Source of the DNA: Caldalkalibacillus mannanilyticus JCM 10596 | GTDB taxonomy: Bacteria > Bacillota > Bacilli > Caldalkalibacillales > JCM-10596 | DNA: 64,000 nt | NCBI RefSeq assembly: GCF_000615945.1 | Contig: NZ_BAMO01000005.1 | Coordinates: forward strand, 1 to 64,000 | Reading direction: 5' to 3' | Part shown: in pieces, positions 29,169 through 38,536 of the stretch | How positions within the stretch are numbered: the stretch's first letter is position 1 | Layout of the letters: every line of letters starts with the position of its first letter | Position numbers and translations under genes: made by a program | The notes under the pieces: generated by a model | What the model saw: only the letters and a program-made list of their open reading frames with translations | Told to the model about the DNA's origin: nothing | The model's database searches: none

Positions 29169-30254
29169 CCTGATAGTAAGCGTAGAGCAGGTCTGCGACT
29201 CTTCCATAGCTCTGTATCCCATCGCTTTGCGCATTCATTTGCAGGTAAATATGGTTCATCCTATCCGTCGTCTGACTTGCCCAGCCCTGATATTGCCTTA
29301 GGTACTCTTCCCATGCTCCCATGTCTCTTGCAACTCCGGGGCTGCACTTCTTCTTCAACTCCTGATAGGTTTCTTGATCATGCTCTTCGAAAATATACAT
29401 GAAGGTTTGAAGGATTACCATCACACCAGAATATTGAAAATCGTAATCAGGATGCATTGTCGCAGCTAGATAGCCGACAAAATTGGCTTCATCTTCCCTA
29501 GCAAAGCCCCTCTGATGAGCCATTTCATGCGTGGCAGTAAAAGGGAGCATATACTCAGGTCTTAATATATTGACATTTGCTTCCCCTGTAAAAGGAAAGT
29601 AGATTCCACCTATCCCTTGATAGGACATTACCTTAGAAAGCTTCACTCCCTTAGGTCTGCCGTACTCTCCTCCCAGCTCTGGTAAGTACTCGAGGCAATT
29701 TGGTATCCCTTGTCTGCTCGAACAAAAATATCTTCAATTCCATTCGGTGATTTCGTGATTCCTTGAGCATCTTCATCTACGTGCTCCCTCAATTCATTTG
29801 CTCGATCAACGAGAAAGTGAGAAAGCGTGGCAAGCTCTTCAATCGTTACCGCCTTTGCCTCCAATTGAGCGATGGTTGAAACAGAGGTCCGATGGTAGTT
29901 TAAGCCCCACATCGTCATAAATGAAAAACAAAGCAAGCTCACAAACACCACAACAAAAGATAGTTGTTTCATCACAATTTGTTTTCGCTGTTGCGGACGT
30001 CGTAGCATTTGTACGATTACCATTCCTAGATTTCCAGCAATAAATAATAGAAGGAAAACGACGATCCATTCAAACAGGGAAAATGGGACAACCCCTGTCA
30101 TTCGACTCAGCTTTGGTGCGAACCAACTAAACAATGATTTCGTATAAAGCTCTTCTACTAAACTCGGTGATAAAGAGGCAAGATATGATAGGACAAAGGT
30201 TAGAGGCAATAAAACAGCTAGATACGTTCTTTTAAATGTCATTTTTCCCAACAA
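29158..30254 (-). CDS. DUF3810 family membrane metallopeptidase-like protein, one-base frameshift
   Basis: About 365 residues after repair. The N-terminal part has three membrane helices. The C-terminal domain carries the zinc-protease motif HEMAHQRGFAREDEAN (HExxH plus a downstream Glu), typical of DUF3810. The frame breaks near G 29676; one extra base gives YQSLGGEYGRPKGVKLSKVMS, a natural family join. It starts 17 bp after the flavodoxin-fold oxidoreductase stop and is probably co-transcribed with it. A peptidase role is inferred from the motif; the substrate is unknown. Confidence 0.85.
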
Positions 30255-30271
30255 GATAACACCTGACTTTC

Positions 30272-30847
30272 TTATGATTCAAAATGTTTGGCTATCTTAG
30301 ACAGGAACTTTTTTCGTTTTTGATCCGTTCCACTCGTTGTATATTCACTATTCATCCATTTGATATTTTTGAAACCAATCCCCTTCAACGTTCCCCGGGT
30401 AAAAGTACGGATTGGGTTTCCTACTACCCATTTTAAATACCATGTAGGAGCTTGTGAGGTCGTGATTATCGTCGTTTTCTTGACATTGTCTAGTAATCCT
30501 TTTAACCCAAACTTATCTTCTGTGTAAGAATAGTTTTTGAGCATCACTTTATCAATAAAGCCTTTCAAGATAGCAGGTAGATTATACCACCAAATAGGGA
30601 AAATGAATACCACTTCATCAGAGTTTTTAAGCATTTTCTGATACTTCTCTACCCTTTCATCACGGTAGCCTCCTTTGGAATAAAGGGCAAGCTCACCCTC
30701 GGTTAATACAGGATTAAAACCATCCTTATTGAGATCAATCACTTGGTATTCTTTCTTCTTTTTCTCCAACGCCGAGATAACGGTATCCATAATCGCTTTG
30801 TTAAAGCTCCCATGCCATGGATGAGCAAATATAATTGTTGTTTTCAT
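30272..30847 (-). CDS. NAD(P)H-dependent oxidoreductase, flavodoxin-like fold
   Basis: Flavoprotein of about 191 residues in the KefF/NQO1/YwrO class. The FMN loop is FAHPWHGSFNKAIMDT near the N-terminus and the second motif FIFPIWWYNLPAILKGFIDKV is typical. I place the start at ATG 30847 after an AAAGGG site. It lies downstream of the ArsR-type regulator, with an operator-like palindrome in between. Such enzymes reduce quinones or electrophiles, so the pair may sense and remove reactive compounds; this is inference. Confidence 0.87.
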   Translation of the reverse strand: MKTTIIFAHPWHGSFNKAIMDTVISALEKKKKEYQVIDLNKDGFNPVLTEGELALYSKGGYRDERVEKYQKMLKNSDEVVFIFPIWWYNLPAILKGFIDKVMLKNYSYTEDKFGLKGLLDNVKKTTIITTSQAPTWYLKWVVGNPIRTFTRGTLKGIGFKNIKWMNSEYTTSGTDQKRKKFLSKIAKHFES

Positions 30848-30932
30848 TCTTTTCAACCCTTTCATGATATCTTTTTTTTCATTCCTATTTTCTGAATTAC
30901 TTCTCTTCTTCCTAAAACATCAATAAGTGCAA

Positions 30933-30952
30933 ATATGTGCATGTATGCATAT
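30933..30952. promoter_or_regulatory. candidate operator for the ArsR-type regulator (site 1)
   Basis: ATATGTGCATGTATGCATAT is an imperfect palindrome in the gap between the regulator and the oxidoreductase. It shares the ATGCA/TGCAT core with the palindrome in front of the regulator itself. Confidence 0.5.
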
Positions 30953-30971
30953 AAAAACTAAAAAAAATTGT

Positions 30972-31319
30972 TTATCTCTCCTCCTCCACCATCCTTCTAA
31001 GGTTTCTAGCTGTTTCCTCGAATTTTTCAATAATGCTCCAGCATTCTACCTCATAGATCATATACCTAGATTCTTTCTTCTTTTTTAGAATGCCTTGTTT
31101 GCACATGATGTCTAAATGTCTAGAAATCACGGAACGATCCTGCGTAAAATTATCTGCAATTTCCCCTACATTCTTCGCACCATGTATGGCTAGATACTTG
31201 ATTAATTCAATTCGTACTGGATCAAATATGGCTTTATAGTATTCGATATCAAATACTTCTCCTAGCTCTTTCTCACAGTCAGTCACGTATCTGTTTACTT
31301 GTTGTCCTTTTTTATCCAT
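30972..31319 (-). CDS. ArsR-type winged-helix transcriptional regulator
   Basis: DNA-binding protein of 115 residues. The helix-turn-helix is NVGEIADNFTQDRSVISRHLDIMCKQGILKKKKESRYMIYE, in the ArsR arrangement (recognition helix and beta wing). I see no clustered metal-binding cysteines, so it may sense an organic or redox signal. Start chosen at ATG 31319, after AAGGTG. Palindromes lie both just upstream of it and in front of the downstream oxidoreductase, suggesting autoregulation plus control of that gene. Confidence 0.85.
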   Translation of the reverse strand: MDKKGQQVNRYVTDCEKELGEVFDIEYYKAIFDPVRIELIKYLAIHGAKNVGEIADNFTQDRSVISRHLDIMCKQGILKKKKESRYMIYEVECWSIIEKFEETARNLRRMVEEER

Positions 31320-31350
31320 TGTCATCACCTTGACCTAAGTATATATGCAC

Positions 31351-31364
31351 ACACATGCATGTGT
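31351..31364. promoter_or_regulatory. candidate operator for the ArsR-type regulator (site 2)
   Basis: ACACATGCATGTGT is a perfect 14-bp palindrome about 32 bases upstream of the regulator start, extended on the left by TATATGCAC. Confidence 0.55.
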
Positions 31365-31452
31365 CAATTAGTTATTTTAGATTATACCGTTTTTTCTATA
31401 TTTTACTGTTGGTCTATTTTTATGTAGCATTAGTCATTATTTTAGTTCACAT

Positions 31453-31965
31453 TTAATTAGTTTTGTAATCATTTAAAAACCAATTTTCTCCATCCTTAAT
31501 AAATTCAAAATAAACCTCTACTGACATTTCATTTTGTATAATCAAAAAAGATAAGGTGAACGTATTATCCTCTAATAAATAAAAGTTAAGATGTAGATTT
31601 TGTAATTTAACCTCATCAGCAGAAATAGGCTGTTCGTGCTGTAAACTACCATGATTAAACATCATACTATTAGTTTCTTTATTTATAGATACTGCTGAGG
31701 AAGAAATCTCTTCAAGGTAATCATAATTTTTGGTTTGCATTGCATGAAAAACATTCATAGCAAGGTTAAAAGTGTCCTTTAAAGCCTCTCTAGATTTCAC
31801 ATCATTCGATTCTAATTCAATCGATTTTGGCTGTAAATCTTCATCCTCTCCAATGAACTCTGAAACAACCTCTTGGTAAGTAGTTTGCCTTGATTGCTCA
31901 AATACAAAGTACCCAATGAGTATCGAGATAACCAAAATAACGGCGGCTATTCTTAACTTGCTCAA
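31453..31965 (-). CDS. membrane-anchored extracytoplasmic protein, unrecognised
   Basis: One N-terminal membrane helix (IAAVILVISILIGYFVF) followed by a mostly charged extracellular domain of about 140 residues, with the strand-rich end seen in NTF2-like or lipoprotein-type domains. I prefer a TTG start at 31965, nine bases after AAAGAGG; an ATG at 32001 gives a 182-residue version without a good site. No enzyme motif is visible. Stands alone. Confidence 0.7.
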   Translation of the reverse strand: MSKLRIAAVILVISILIGYFVFEQSRQTTYQEVVSEFIGEDEDLQPKSIELESNDVKSREALKDTFNLAMNVFHAMQTKNYDYLEEISSSAVSINKETNSMMFNHGSLQHEQPISADEVKLQNLHLNFYLLEDNTFTLSFLIIQNEMSVEVYFEFIKDGENWFLNDYKTN

Positions 31966-32092
31966 GCTAAACACCTCTTTCACGTTTCCTAAATGTACCA
32001 TAATTATATTGTACTTTGATTACTAAATTCCAGAAAAATATAAGTACTAATAACCTTCAAGCTATCAAGACATACCTTCATATAAGATAAAA

Positions 32093-32121
32093 AAAGTCGC
32101 CAACCTTAATTGAGCGACTTT
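32093..32121 (-). terminator. terminator of lipL
   Basis: AAAGTCGC and GCGACTTT around a 13-base loop, followed on the minus strand by a T-rich run. It lies 25 bases past the lipL stop. Confidence 0.82.
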
Positions 32122-32145
32122 GAAAAAGCTTCTATTCTATTGTGA

Positions 32146-32997
32146 TTATAATTGAATCTGTTGAGGAGATTCATAGCGGTCTCTTTTTTCATAACGCAGC
32201 ATCAAATCGTGCATTGTTTTTTTAATAGCGTCATGATGAATAGAGTCATATTGATTTTCCTCCACCCATAATCCATTCTCCTTAAGATACCCTTTCAGAT
32301 ACGTGACAAAGGCTTCAGCCGATGAAAGATCAGTCAGCTCTGAAAGACTTGCCATGGTAGCCGGTTGGACGTTAGGATAGTGTAATTCTGTAGCACCACC
32401 TGAAGCTTTATGGTAGAAGTCTTTCACCAGCTTGCCTCTTTCCTCGCCGCTGCCTTCTACTGTTATAAAGGCATGAATAATAAACGCCTTCGTTTGACGT
32501 CTTTGGGCAATACCACAAAACTTTTTCCCTGCTATACTCAGGTCGAAATCTCCAGGGCAATAAGAACCGCTAACTTCCCCCTTATTCACCATAGAAGGGG
32601 CTATTTGCCTTAAGCTTTCTCGAATAGCAAGATACATTAACTCAAAATCCTGATGAAAATCTAATTTTCCCTGAGGGTTGGGTATAATAAAAGATAGATT
32701 TACCACCCCTGGGTCTAATGGGACTGCCGCTCCTCCAGAGTTACGTACAGTCACATTGTATCCTTGTTTCTCTAAATCCTGCATGGCTTCCAGTGCGTAG
32801 GGGAGTTTTCGATCGCGCAAACCTACAACAAACGCCCTCTGATGTCGCCAAATATGGACAATAGGTTGCATGCTCCCCTCACCCACTCCTCGGCAAACAT
32901 ATTCCTCAAAGGCAAAAGGGAAAAGAATATCGCTGGTAAGAGGAACTGAAGTTGTATCTATTATCTTCATTTTTTCTGCAATCTCAAAGTAAGTCAT
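32146..32997 (-). CDS. lipL: octanoyl-[GcvH]:protein N-octanoyltransferase (LipL)
   Basis: Cytosolic 283-residue amidotransferase of the lipoate-protein-ligase fold. The nucleophilic Cys lies in SGSYCPGDFDLSIAGKKFCG near residue 147; the fold motifs NSGGAAVPLDPGVVNLSFI and KASGGATELHYPNV are present. In Bacillus, LipM loads GcvH with octanoate and LipL transfers it to the E2 subunits of 2-oxoacid dehydrogenases. The C-P-G-D-F-D-L-S-I context favours LipL over LipM. Single gene with terminator. Confidence 0.88.
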   Translation of the reverse strand: MTYFEIAEKMKIIDTTSVPLTSDILFPFAFEEYVCRGVGEGSMQPIVHIWRHQRAFVVGLRDRKLPYALEAMQDLEKQGYNVTVRNSGGAAVPLDPGVVNLSFIIPNPQGKLDFHQDFELMYLAIRESLRQIAPSMVNKGEVSGSYCPGDFDLSIAGKKFCGIAQRRQTKAFIIHAFITVEGSGEERGKLVKDFYHKASGGATELHYPNVQPATMASLSELTDLSSAEAFVTYLKGYLKENGLWVEENQYDSIHHDAIKKTMHDLMLRYEKRDRYESPQQIQL

Positions 32998-33115
32998 GGA
33001 TGGGAATTACTCCTTCATTTTTTTCTTCGTAATAAGGGTGTTGATCTTATTATAGCTTGTCTTTATTTTAGATTCATCGTCAATTTCTATAAAAAAGTTT
33101 TTAAGGCATACAAAG

Positions 33116-33601
33116 TCACTCATAAGCATCATCTTCGGACACCAAAGCGTTCAAGAAAGCCTCGAACGAGTCAGTCAAGTATAACTTAGCCTTTGCTTGG
33201 TTCTCTTGCTGTGTGAGACCATGGTCCCAAACGTCATTGACATGGTAAGAAACACTGCCGTCATCGAGATTGAGGCAGAAGTAGTTTCCCCCTGGGTCGA
33301 TAGCGAAGGGAAACAGTGTCGGTGGAAGGATCCCTCGGCTTGTTGCAAACTTATAGACACTCTGAATCGAGTCTGTGTTGGAAACCGCCCCTCTACTCTC
33401 GATAGAAAGAAATTCGTGAATCCAAAGAGGCTCCCAATCTCCTTGCATCGAGAACCAGTCGAGAGTGGGCATACCTCCGTTCCACTTTGCATAGTGAATC
33501 TTGAATCCGGTTGGAAGGGATGATCCGATTGTACGTTCTAGTTCCTTAAAGTCTTGGTCTGTGGGAGCCGATGAGCATCCCGTGAACTCATTTATTTTCA
33601 C
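33116..33601 (-). CDS. SMI1/KNR4 (SUKH) family immunity-type protein
   Basis: Soluble protein of 161 residues starting at GTG 33601 after a GGGGAAG site. The SUKH fold markers are visible: LERTIGSSLPTGFKIHYAKWNGG near the start, FPFAIDPGGNYFCLNLD in the middle and DSFEAFLNALV at the end. SUKH proteins are the largest immunity superfamily of polymorphic toxin systems, binding nuclease or deaminase toxins. It is the last gene of a four-gene minus-strand array of immunity-type genes with no intact toxin alongside. Confidence 0.88.
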   Translation of the reverse strand: MKINEFTGCSSAPTDQDFKELERTIGSSLPTGFKIHYAKWNGGMPTLDWFSMQGDWEPLWIHEFLSIESRGAVSNTDSIQSVYKFATSRGILPPTLFPFAIDPGGNYFCLNLDDGSVSYHVNDVWDHGLTQQENQAKAKLYLTDSFEAFLNALVSEDDAYE

Positions 33602-33630
33602 ATCTCTTCCCCTTTGAGCGGATTCTATGT

Positions 33631-33987
33631 CTACCGCAGATTTTTTATAATAAATGCGTCATTTTCAAAATAAAAGTTCAGTGCTTTTATGTAGTCGTCT
33701 ATAGACGCCTCTTTATTCTGATTTTCTATGCTTGCTATTACATCTTCAAATTGTTGTCCATAAAAAAACAACTCTAATGAATTTTCTACAACAAAGCCTG
33801 GATAAACTTCCGTATCATCGTCTTTAATTTTGGGATAGTGATCCAAATAACATACTAATTCTACTGTGGCGAAGGTTGTGTAGTTTTTGGTATATAGGCA
33901 AACGTCGTTGAAGTTTCCTTTATTTTCAATTGCGATTTCTATAATTTCGGGTAATGTGTACTTTTTTCTAAGTTCAGGTTCTTCCAA
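33631..33987 (-). CDS. small acidic protein, probable immunity protein
   Basis: 118 residues, acidic, without signal peptide or membrane helix. The start is a TTG after a G-rich AGGGGGG site. It has alternating strands and helices with a conserved-looking centre (VCYLDHYPKIKDDDTEVYPGFVVENSLELFFYG). I do not recognise the family with certainty; size, charge and position between SUKH and Imm11-like genes suggest another immunity protein. Confidence 0.6.
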   Translation of the reverse strand: MEEPELRKKYTLPEIIEIAIENKGNFNDVCLYTKNYTTFATVELVCYLDHYPKIKDDDTEVYPGFVVENSLELFFYGQQFEDVIASIENQNKEASIDDYIKALNFYFENDAFIIKNLR

Positions 33988-33998
33988 CTTGTTCCCCC

Positions 33999-34565
33999 CT
34001 AAAAACAGCGTTTTTCTTTTACAAATTTGATACCTTTTACCCCCTCTCTCTCAAGCTCAACCTTAAGATCATGAGAAACAATTACTTTGTCCTTATTCTC
34101 CTCCGCCCGAAATATTTTGTAGTGCGGCTCCTTTTCCAGTATAACAACCGATGTGAATTTTTTCGGACCATCCGGCATGTATTTCAAAAGCGGCACATAC
34201 GTACTTGCCTTCATATCAATAGCCGTATCGCATTTTTTATAAATGATAATATTAAATCCTTTAACTTCCATATCCCCACACAAGATCGTTACCGGAATAG
34301 TCTGAATCTGATTAGCCAAATTTCTTCTTATAAATATATCGGCAAGTTTGTTACTTATGAGATCAGGACCGCTGCTGAATAAATAGTCGTAGGAGCTCAG
34401 CCTTTCCAAGCTGACTTTCTTGTTTGCACGCAAATAAATCTCCTGGAAAGATGAAACATCCACTTCAGAGCCACTCTTAAAAATCAAATGGTCTGGAAAT
34501 TTTTCGTGGTCATATTCCAGCCAATAGTTGTTAGGGTACTCCTCGCTAATTTCTAGTAGATACAT
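33999..34565 (-). CDS. Imm11 (DUF1629)-like immunity protein
   Basis: 188-residue soluble protein. The layout and C-terminal ending (KVIVSHDLKVELEREGVKGIKFVKE) fit the Imm11/DUF1629 family found beside polymorphic toxins. The start ATG follows AAGAGGAGAT. It is 11 bp upstream of the next small gene on the same strand and 66 bp downstream of the DUF4303 gene. Assignment is from the overall pattern and moderate. Confidence 0.65.
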   Translation of the reverse strand: MYLLEISEEYPNNYWLEYDHEKFPDHLIFKSGSEVDVSSFQEIYLRANKKVSLERLSSYDYLFSSGPDLISNKLADIFIRRNLANQIQTIPVTILCGDMEVKGFNIIIYKKCDTAIDMKASTYVPLLKYMPDGPKKFTSVVILEKEPHYKIFRAEENKDKVIVSHDLKVELEREGVKGIKFVKEKRCF

Positions 34566-34631
34566 TAAGCCATCTCCTCTTTTAATTTGCCGTATCGCCC
34601 TTCACAAGAGCCTCAGACACCCCAGAGGCAA

Positions 34632-35201
34632 TCAGGAGGAGCTTCTTGACGAAGAATTAGCCCCTTCGGCTTGGCTCTCATAGCGCCTAACAAAGTCTTC
34701 ATAAACAGAAGCGTGGTTCAGGATTTTGGCCGATTCGTTTTCTACACCCTCAGCAAGGTCGTCATCTGTCAATGTGATGAACAGGACGAGTTTTTCCCTT
34801 GCCTCACCCTTCCCGAAGAAACCTTCATCATCAAGTTTCTTCAGCGCCTCGATCATCGATTGAAATACGTGCTTTCTAAACTGATCCTCGTCATTCCGAT
34901 TAGGAGAATTTCTGAGTTCAGCGGATATTTGAGAAAATTCGTCGGCATGCCAAGCCTCATATGACCACTCCGAAGTAGTCCACTTGTAGTATGCCAAGGA
35001 AGCAGCACTTTTGTCTTCCTCTTCTGCAAATCTCCGCTCCAAACCTTGCACTGAGTTAGCGGCTGGCATGACCGTCATCGCGCTGCTGTCTGTATACAAG
35101 GCATAAGCATAGAAATCTTCGCTGGCGCGGGAATTTCTAAGGGCCCAAAACGCTCTTTTGGTCGAGTCATATATTTTTCTTGTTATTTCAATCCATTCCA
35201 T
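34632..35201 (-). CDS. DUF4303 family protein (immunity-island type)
   Basis: 189-residue soluble protein. The DUF4303 pattern is visible: an early FYAYALYTDSSAMTVMPAANS block, LAYYKWTTSEWSYEAWHADEF in the middle, and LVLFITLTDDD near the end. Its ATG follows TTGAGGTG, and it heads the minus-strand immunity array. DUF4303 genes are frequent in toxin/immunity islands, but the function has not been shown. The C-terminus ends in a serine-rich tail. Confidence 0.75.
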   Translation of the reverse strand: MEWIEITRKIYDSTKRAFWALRNSRASEDFYAYALYTDSSAMTVMPAANSVQGLERRFAEEEDKSAASLAYYKWTTSEWSYEAWHADEFSQISAELRNSPNRNDEDQFRKHVFQSMIEALKKLDDEGFFGKGEAREKLVLFITLTDDDLAEGVENESAKILNHASVYEDFVRRYESQAEGANSSSRSSS

Positions 35202-35433
35202 CTAATCACCTCAACGGATTTAGTGGCTTCAAAACTTAGATTTTTCAAAACTTAATACACCACCACAAACCTTTATTCTATCTCAACAGAATCCGCAAAA
35301 AAATTACAAATAGATTTTATTACTCTTTTATAAATGTTTAATTTAATCTTTTTAGGTAAAAATATAAAATATACTTTTGATTTTTTATATATAAATGTAA
35401 AATATAATTATATTTTAATTAGAGGTGAATACA

Positions 35434-36887
35434 TTGTCATTTATATCTCAAGAAAAGATACTAAAGGTGCTTATAGGTTTTAACCCTTGGTGGAGCAGTG
35501 GACAGGTTCCTCGGGATTTTATTAAACCTGTCAAAAGATTAGCCCTTTACGAAGCGAAGAAATACTTCTATCACACTGAAATCAGACGTGAAGTCATACT
35601 TTCAGGACCAAGACGCGTTGGTAAGACTACCATTATGTACCAGATGATTGATGATATTCTCAAGCATTCATCTGCTAAGCAAATCTTATATATTTCATTT
35701 GATCACCCTATGTTGAAGTTATGTGAGATTGGTGATATTCTTGAAATTTTTGAAAACAACATCTCGCAAGGGACGGAACAACTGTATCTATTTTTCGATG
35801 AGATACAGTATGCCTCTAATTGGGATACTTGGTTGAAGACATTATATGACCAACACCCTTCTTATAGAATTATGGCTACAGGTTCAGCGAGTCCTGTACT
35901 TGCTTCAAAAGTGAGCGAAAGTGGTGTGGGTAGATGGACACAAATTAAAATCCCAACACTATCCTTTTATGAGTATATTGAAATGATAGGCGTAAACCAG
36001 CCTATTCTTCCAAGTAATTTTAATCCTACCCAACTAAGTCACTTATCTCGCAGTGAACTATCTAATATTATGATTGCTGTACAACCATTGCAAAAACATT
36101 TCCACCAATATCTATTAATTGGTGGTTTTCCAGAAGTTGCAAAAACTCGTGATATTCCTTTTGCCCAGAAAATAATTAGAGAAGATGTAGTAGATAAAGT
36201 AATCAAACGAGATATTGTCTCACTTTTTAATATACGAAATGTATCTGAATTTGAAAAAATTTTCTTATACCTATGTATGACTAGTGGCAATATTATTGTT
36301 GCCGAAACAATTGCCAAAGAAATTGGAGTATCTAGACCAACGATTAGTAATTACTTAGAACTACTTGAACATGCAAACTTAATTTACATGAGTAAACCTT
36401 TTGAACTTAAAGGAAAAAAAATACTAAAGTCGAAACCTAAAATTTATTTAGCCGATCCTGCCATCCGAAATGCTGTTCTTATGTTAGGTGAAGAAGTTCT
36501 TACTGACCTTTAGAGATGGGAACAATTATAGAAACAACTGTTTATAAACATATCCATACTTTTTTCTACGACCAGCATCCTACTATCGGATATTTCAGAG
36601 ATTCAAAAACTCAAAAAGAAATCGACATTATCATATCTTTTCCATTTGGACGAACGATTATTGAGGTGAAATATAGACAAAAATCTACAATCGCTGAAAA
36701 TGAAGCGATTGTAGAATGGGCAGATGATGCTTTGACTAAAGGCGCTATTATTATCACTAAAAATGATGATGATTATGGAATGACCAAGCATGATACAAAA
36801 ACCAAAATCATCAGAATCCCTGCTTTTGCCTTCCTGTATTTGTTAGGGCATGCTGAAAAAGAAGGGTATAGTGAGTTATTGAAGTAG
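35434..36887 (+). CDS. AAA ATPase with C-terminal DUF4143 domain, one-base frameshift
   Basis: P-loop ATPase of about 484 residues after repair. Walker A is GPRRVGKTT near residue 55, Walker B LYLFFDEIQYASNWDTWLK, and ATGSAS is a sensor-like motif. A winged-helix segment (ETIAKEIGVSRPTISNYLELLEHANLI) follows, then the DUF4143 domain with a nuclease-like SFPFGRTIIEVKYRQ end. The frame breaks at CC 36507-36508; one extra C gives DPLEMGTIIETTVYKH. Start is probably TTG 35434 after AGAGGTG. The role of this family is unknown; it stands alone inside the immunity island. Confidence 0.82.
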
Positions 36888-37237
36888 GGAAACATGCCAA
36901 TGAAGTTAGTTTGATTCAAAAATTGTCTTATGCACAAAAGCCTTAGAAGTCGCCATTTCTAAGGCTTGAAACCTGTGATATATTGATTCTATTGCCTTCA
37001 TATCCAGTTCGCCCACAACCTCTTTCTTATATAGAATCAACCCAAACAGGTTCTGCGTACCAAGCAGCACTCGGTGACGTAGAGAATGCGAACCGCTGCT
37101 GAATGCCACGCTCAGTTACTACTCCAAGAAATCGTCAAACTCGAGATTAATGTATCGCCGTCTCTAAATAAACAACCCTTCGGAGCCATACGAAGCGGTG
37201 ATGTTGTGAATCACTTAACCCTTAGATTTTCCTCGGT
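36888..37237 (-). pseudogene. degraded coding remnants in the immunity island
   Basis: No intact gene fits this stretch. On the minus strand there are protein-like pieces in shifting frames, such as INLEFDDFLE (near 37140) and ERGIQQRFAFSTSPSAAWYAEP (near 37100-37040), and an open tail ending KAFVHKTIFESN at 36906. An 11-bp inverted repeat (AAGCCTTAGAA/TTCTAAGGCTT) sits at about 36939-36968. This looks like the remains of one or two immunity or toxin-tail genes. The family cannot be named. Confidence 0.45.
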
Positions 37238-38035
37238 TTACAAAAACGCTCCGAAATAAAATTCTAGCGCTTCCCGAGAATAGCCGTCATCCCCCTGCCA
37301 CTCCGCTACGGAGTTAAAATCATGACCCACACCTCTATGCTTACGAGGCGTATCACGCTGCGCTAGCAATCCAGTATATCCCCATATTTCCATCATCACG
37401 TCCCTCTCATGCTTGCTTGAAGGAATCACATCCTTCCAACGCTTCTCCAACATCCGGGCACTTTCATTGTCCTCACAATTCTGAATCGCTTCGAGCATTT
37501 TGGAAAGCAGGGCAACATCCTCGGAGGTACACTCGAGAGCTTCTTCTTTACTGAATAATTCGAGGTCCAGCCAGCAATAAAGAAGATCGTTCAAGCGGAC
37601 GCCTCCCCATTTGATCCGCTCGAAATTCAACACATTCAAATCCTGATTGACATATTCCCTCTCCGACATTAACTTATGGAAATTGCAGTCCCCACAGTTG
37701 CTGTAATTTGTCCGCACCGACTTCTGCTGTCCATATGTATGCAAAAGCAATCCAGATGTCAAGGCCCAGCTTGAAAGAGCGCTCCGCAAATAGACTTTTT
37801 TCGTCGAAAGACTATGCAGAAACGCAGTGGCTACCCGTTCTATGGTAATTGTTTGATGCAATTCGTGCAGCCTTTTGACGATCTCGTTATGGGTAATCGT
37901 TATCGGTTCGAACATCAGCCCCTTGCTTTTAGCATAGTTAAAATCCTCGCCTGCATAGATATACGGTCTGTCCTTCCAACCACCTGAAGCCCAGAAGGTG
38001 TTCAGTAGTATTTTTTTCGCTTTTTTATCCAACAT
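37238..38035 (-). CDS. conserved-looking protein of unknown function in the immunity island
   Basis: 265-residue soluble protein with a good AAGGGAGTG site before its ATG. Mostly helical; one CxxC pair (SNCGDCNFHK) could bind zinc. I do not recognise the family. Its position among immunity genes and remnants makes an immunity role plausible, but no motif confirms it. Confidence 0.6.
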   Translation of the reverse strand: MLDKKAKKILLNTFWASGGWKDRPYIYAGEDFNYAKSKGLMFEPITITHNEIVKRLHELHQTITIERVATAFLHSLSTKKVYLRSALSSWALTSGLLLHTYGQQKSVRTNYSNCGDCNFHKLMSEREYVNQDLNVLNFERIKWGGVRLNDLLYCWLDLELFSKEEALECTSEDVALLSKMLEAIQNCEDNESARMLEKRWKDVIPSSKHERDVMMEIWGYTGLLAQRDTPRKHRGVGHDFNSVAEWQGDDGYSREALEFYFGAFL

Positions 38036-38060
38036 ATCACTCCCTTGTCCATCTCAAGCG

Positions 38061-38168
38061 TTAATCCTCATCTTCAATATGCAATTCTTCGAGCTCGTGA
38101 TCTAACAAATACTCAACGATCTTCAGATGATTTCCGCTTGCTGCGGCAAGCAAGGGATTATCTCTTGA
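38061..38168 (-). pseudogene. ankyrin-repeat gene remnant
   Basis: The minus strand encodes NPLLAAASGNHLKIVEYLLD followed by an acidic tail and stop: one clear ankyrin repeat without the rest of the protein. A stop codon lies immediately upstream in frame. Ankyrin proteins are common immunity partners of polymorphic toxins. Confidence 0.7.
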
Positions 38169-38186
38169 CTATCATTTAATAGACTA

Positions 38187-38518
38187 TTAATCTTCATTAT
38201 TTCTGGCTTTTCTTATTTCATCCAGCGCCCCCAGTAAGAAAGAGGTATCCTCTGGATTAATTCCCCTATCAAGCTTTCGCAGCCAAGCGGGTATGGCTTC
38301 CTTGAATAGCTCGATCCTTCAGGGGATAAATCAGACTCCTTGACGATAAAGTCAAGTTTAAGAACTCCATGTTCATCTAAAGGATCATCAGTAATTAGCC
38401 CCTGCTCCTTCAAAAAAACCAGCAGTGATGTCGAGCTCTCTTTAATGCTCTTTTTGTAATCAAGGTTTTTACTTCTACTATAAAGCAGCGAAACGCTATA
38501 TTTCGTTAGGTCTACCAT
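38187..38518 (-). CDS. small hypothetical protein of the immunity island, one-base frameshift
   Basis: Starts at ATG 38518 behind AGAGGAAT. The first frame ends as junk after DLSPEG; adding one base at T 38315 continues IELFKEAIPAWLRKLDRG and INPEDTSFLLGALDEIRKAR to a stop at 38187, giving 110 residues. The repaired end has the strong helix pattern expected of a real protein. Soluble; family not recognised. Confidence 0.65.
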
Positions 38519-38536
38519 ATCTATTCCTCTCTGGAT

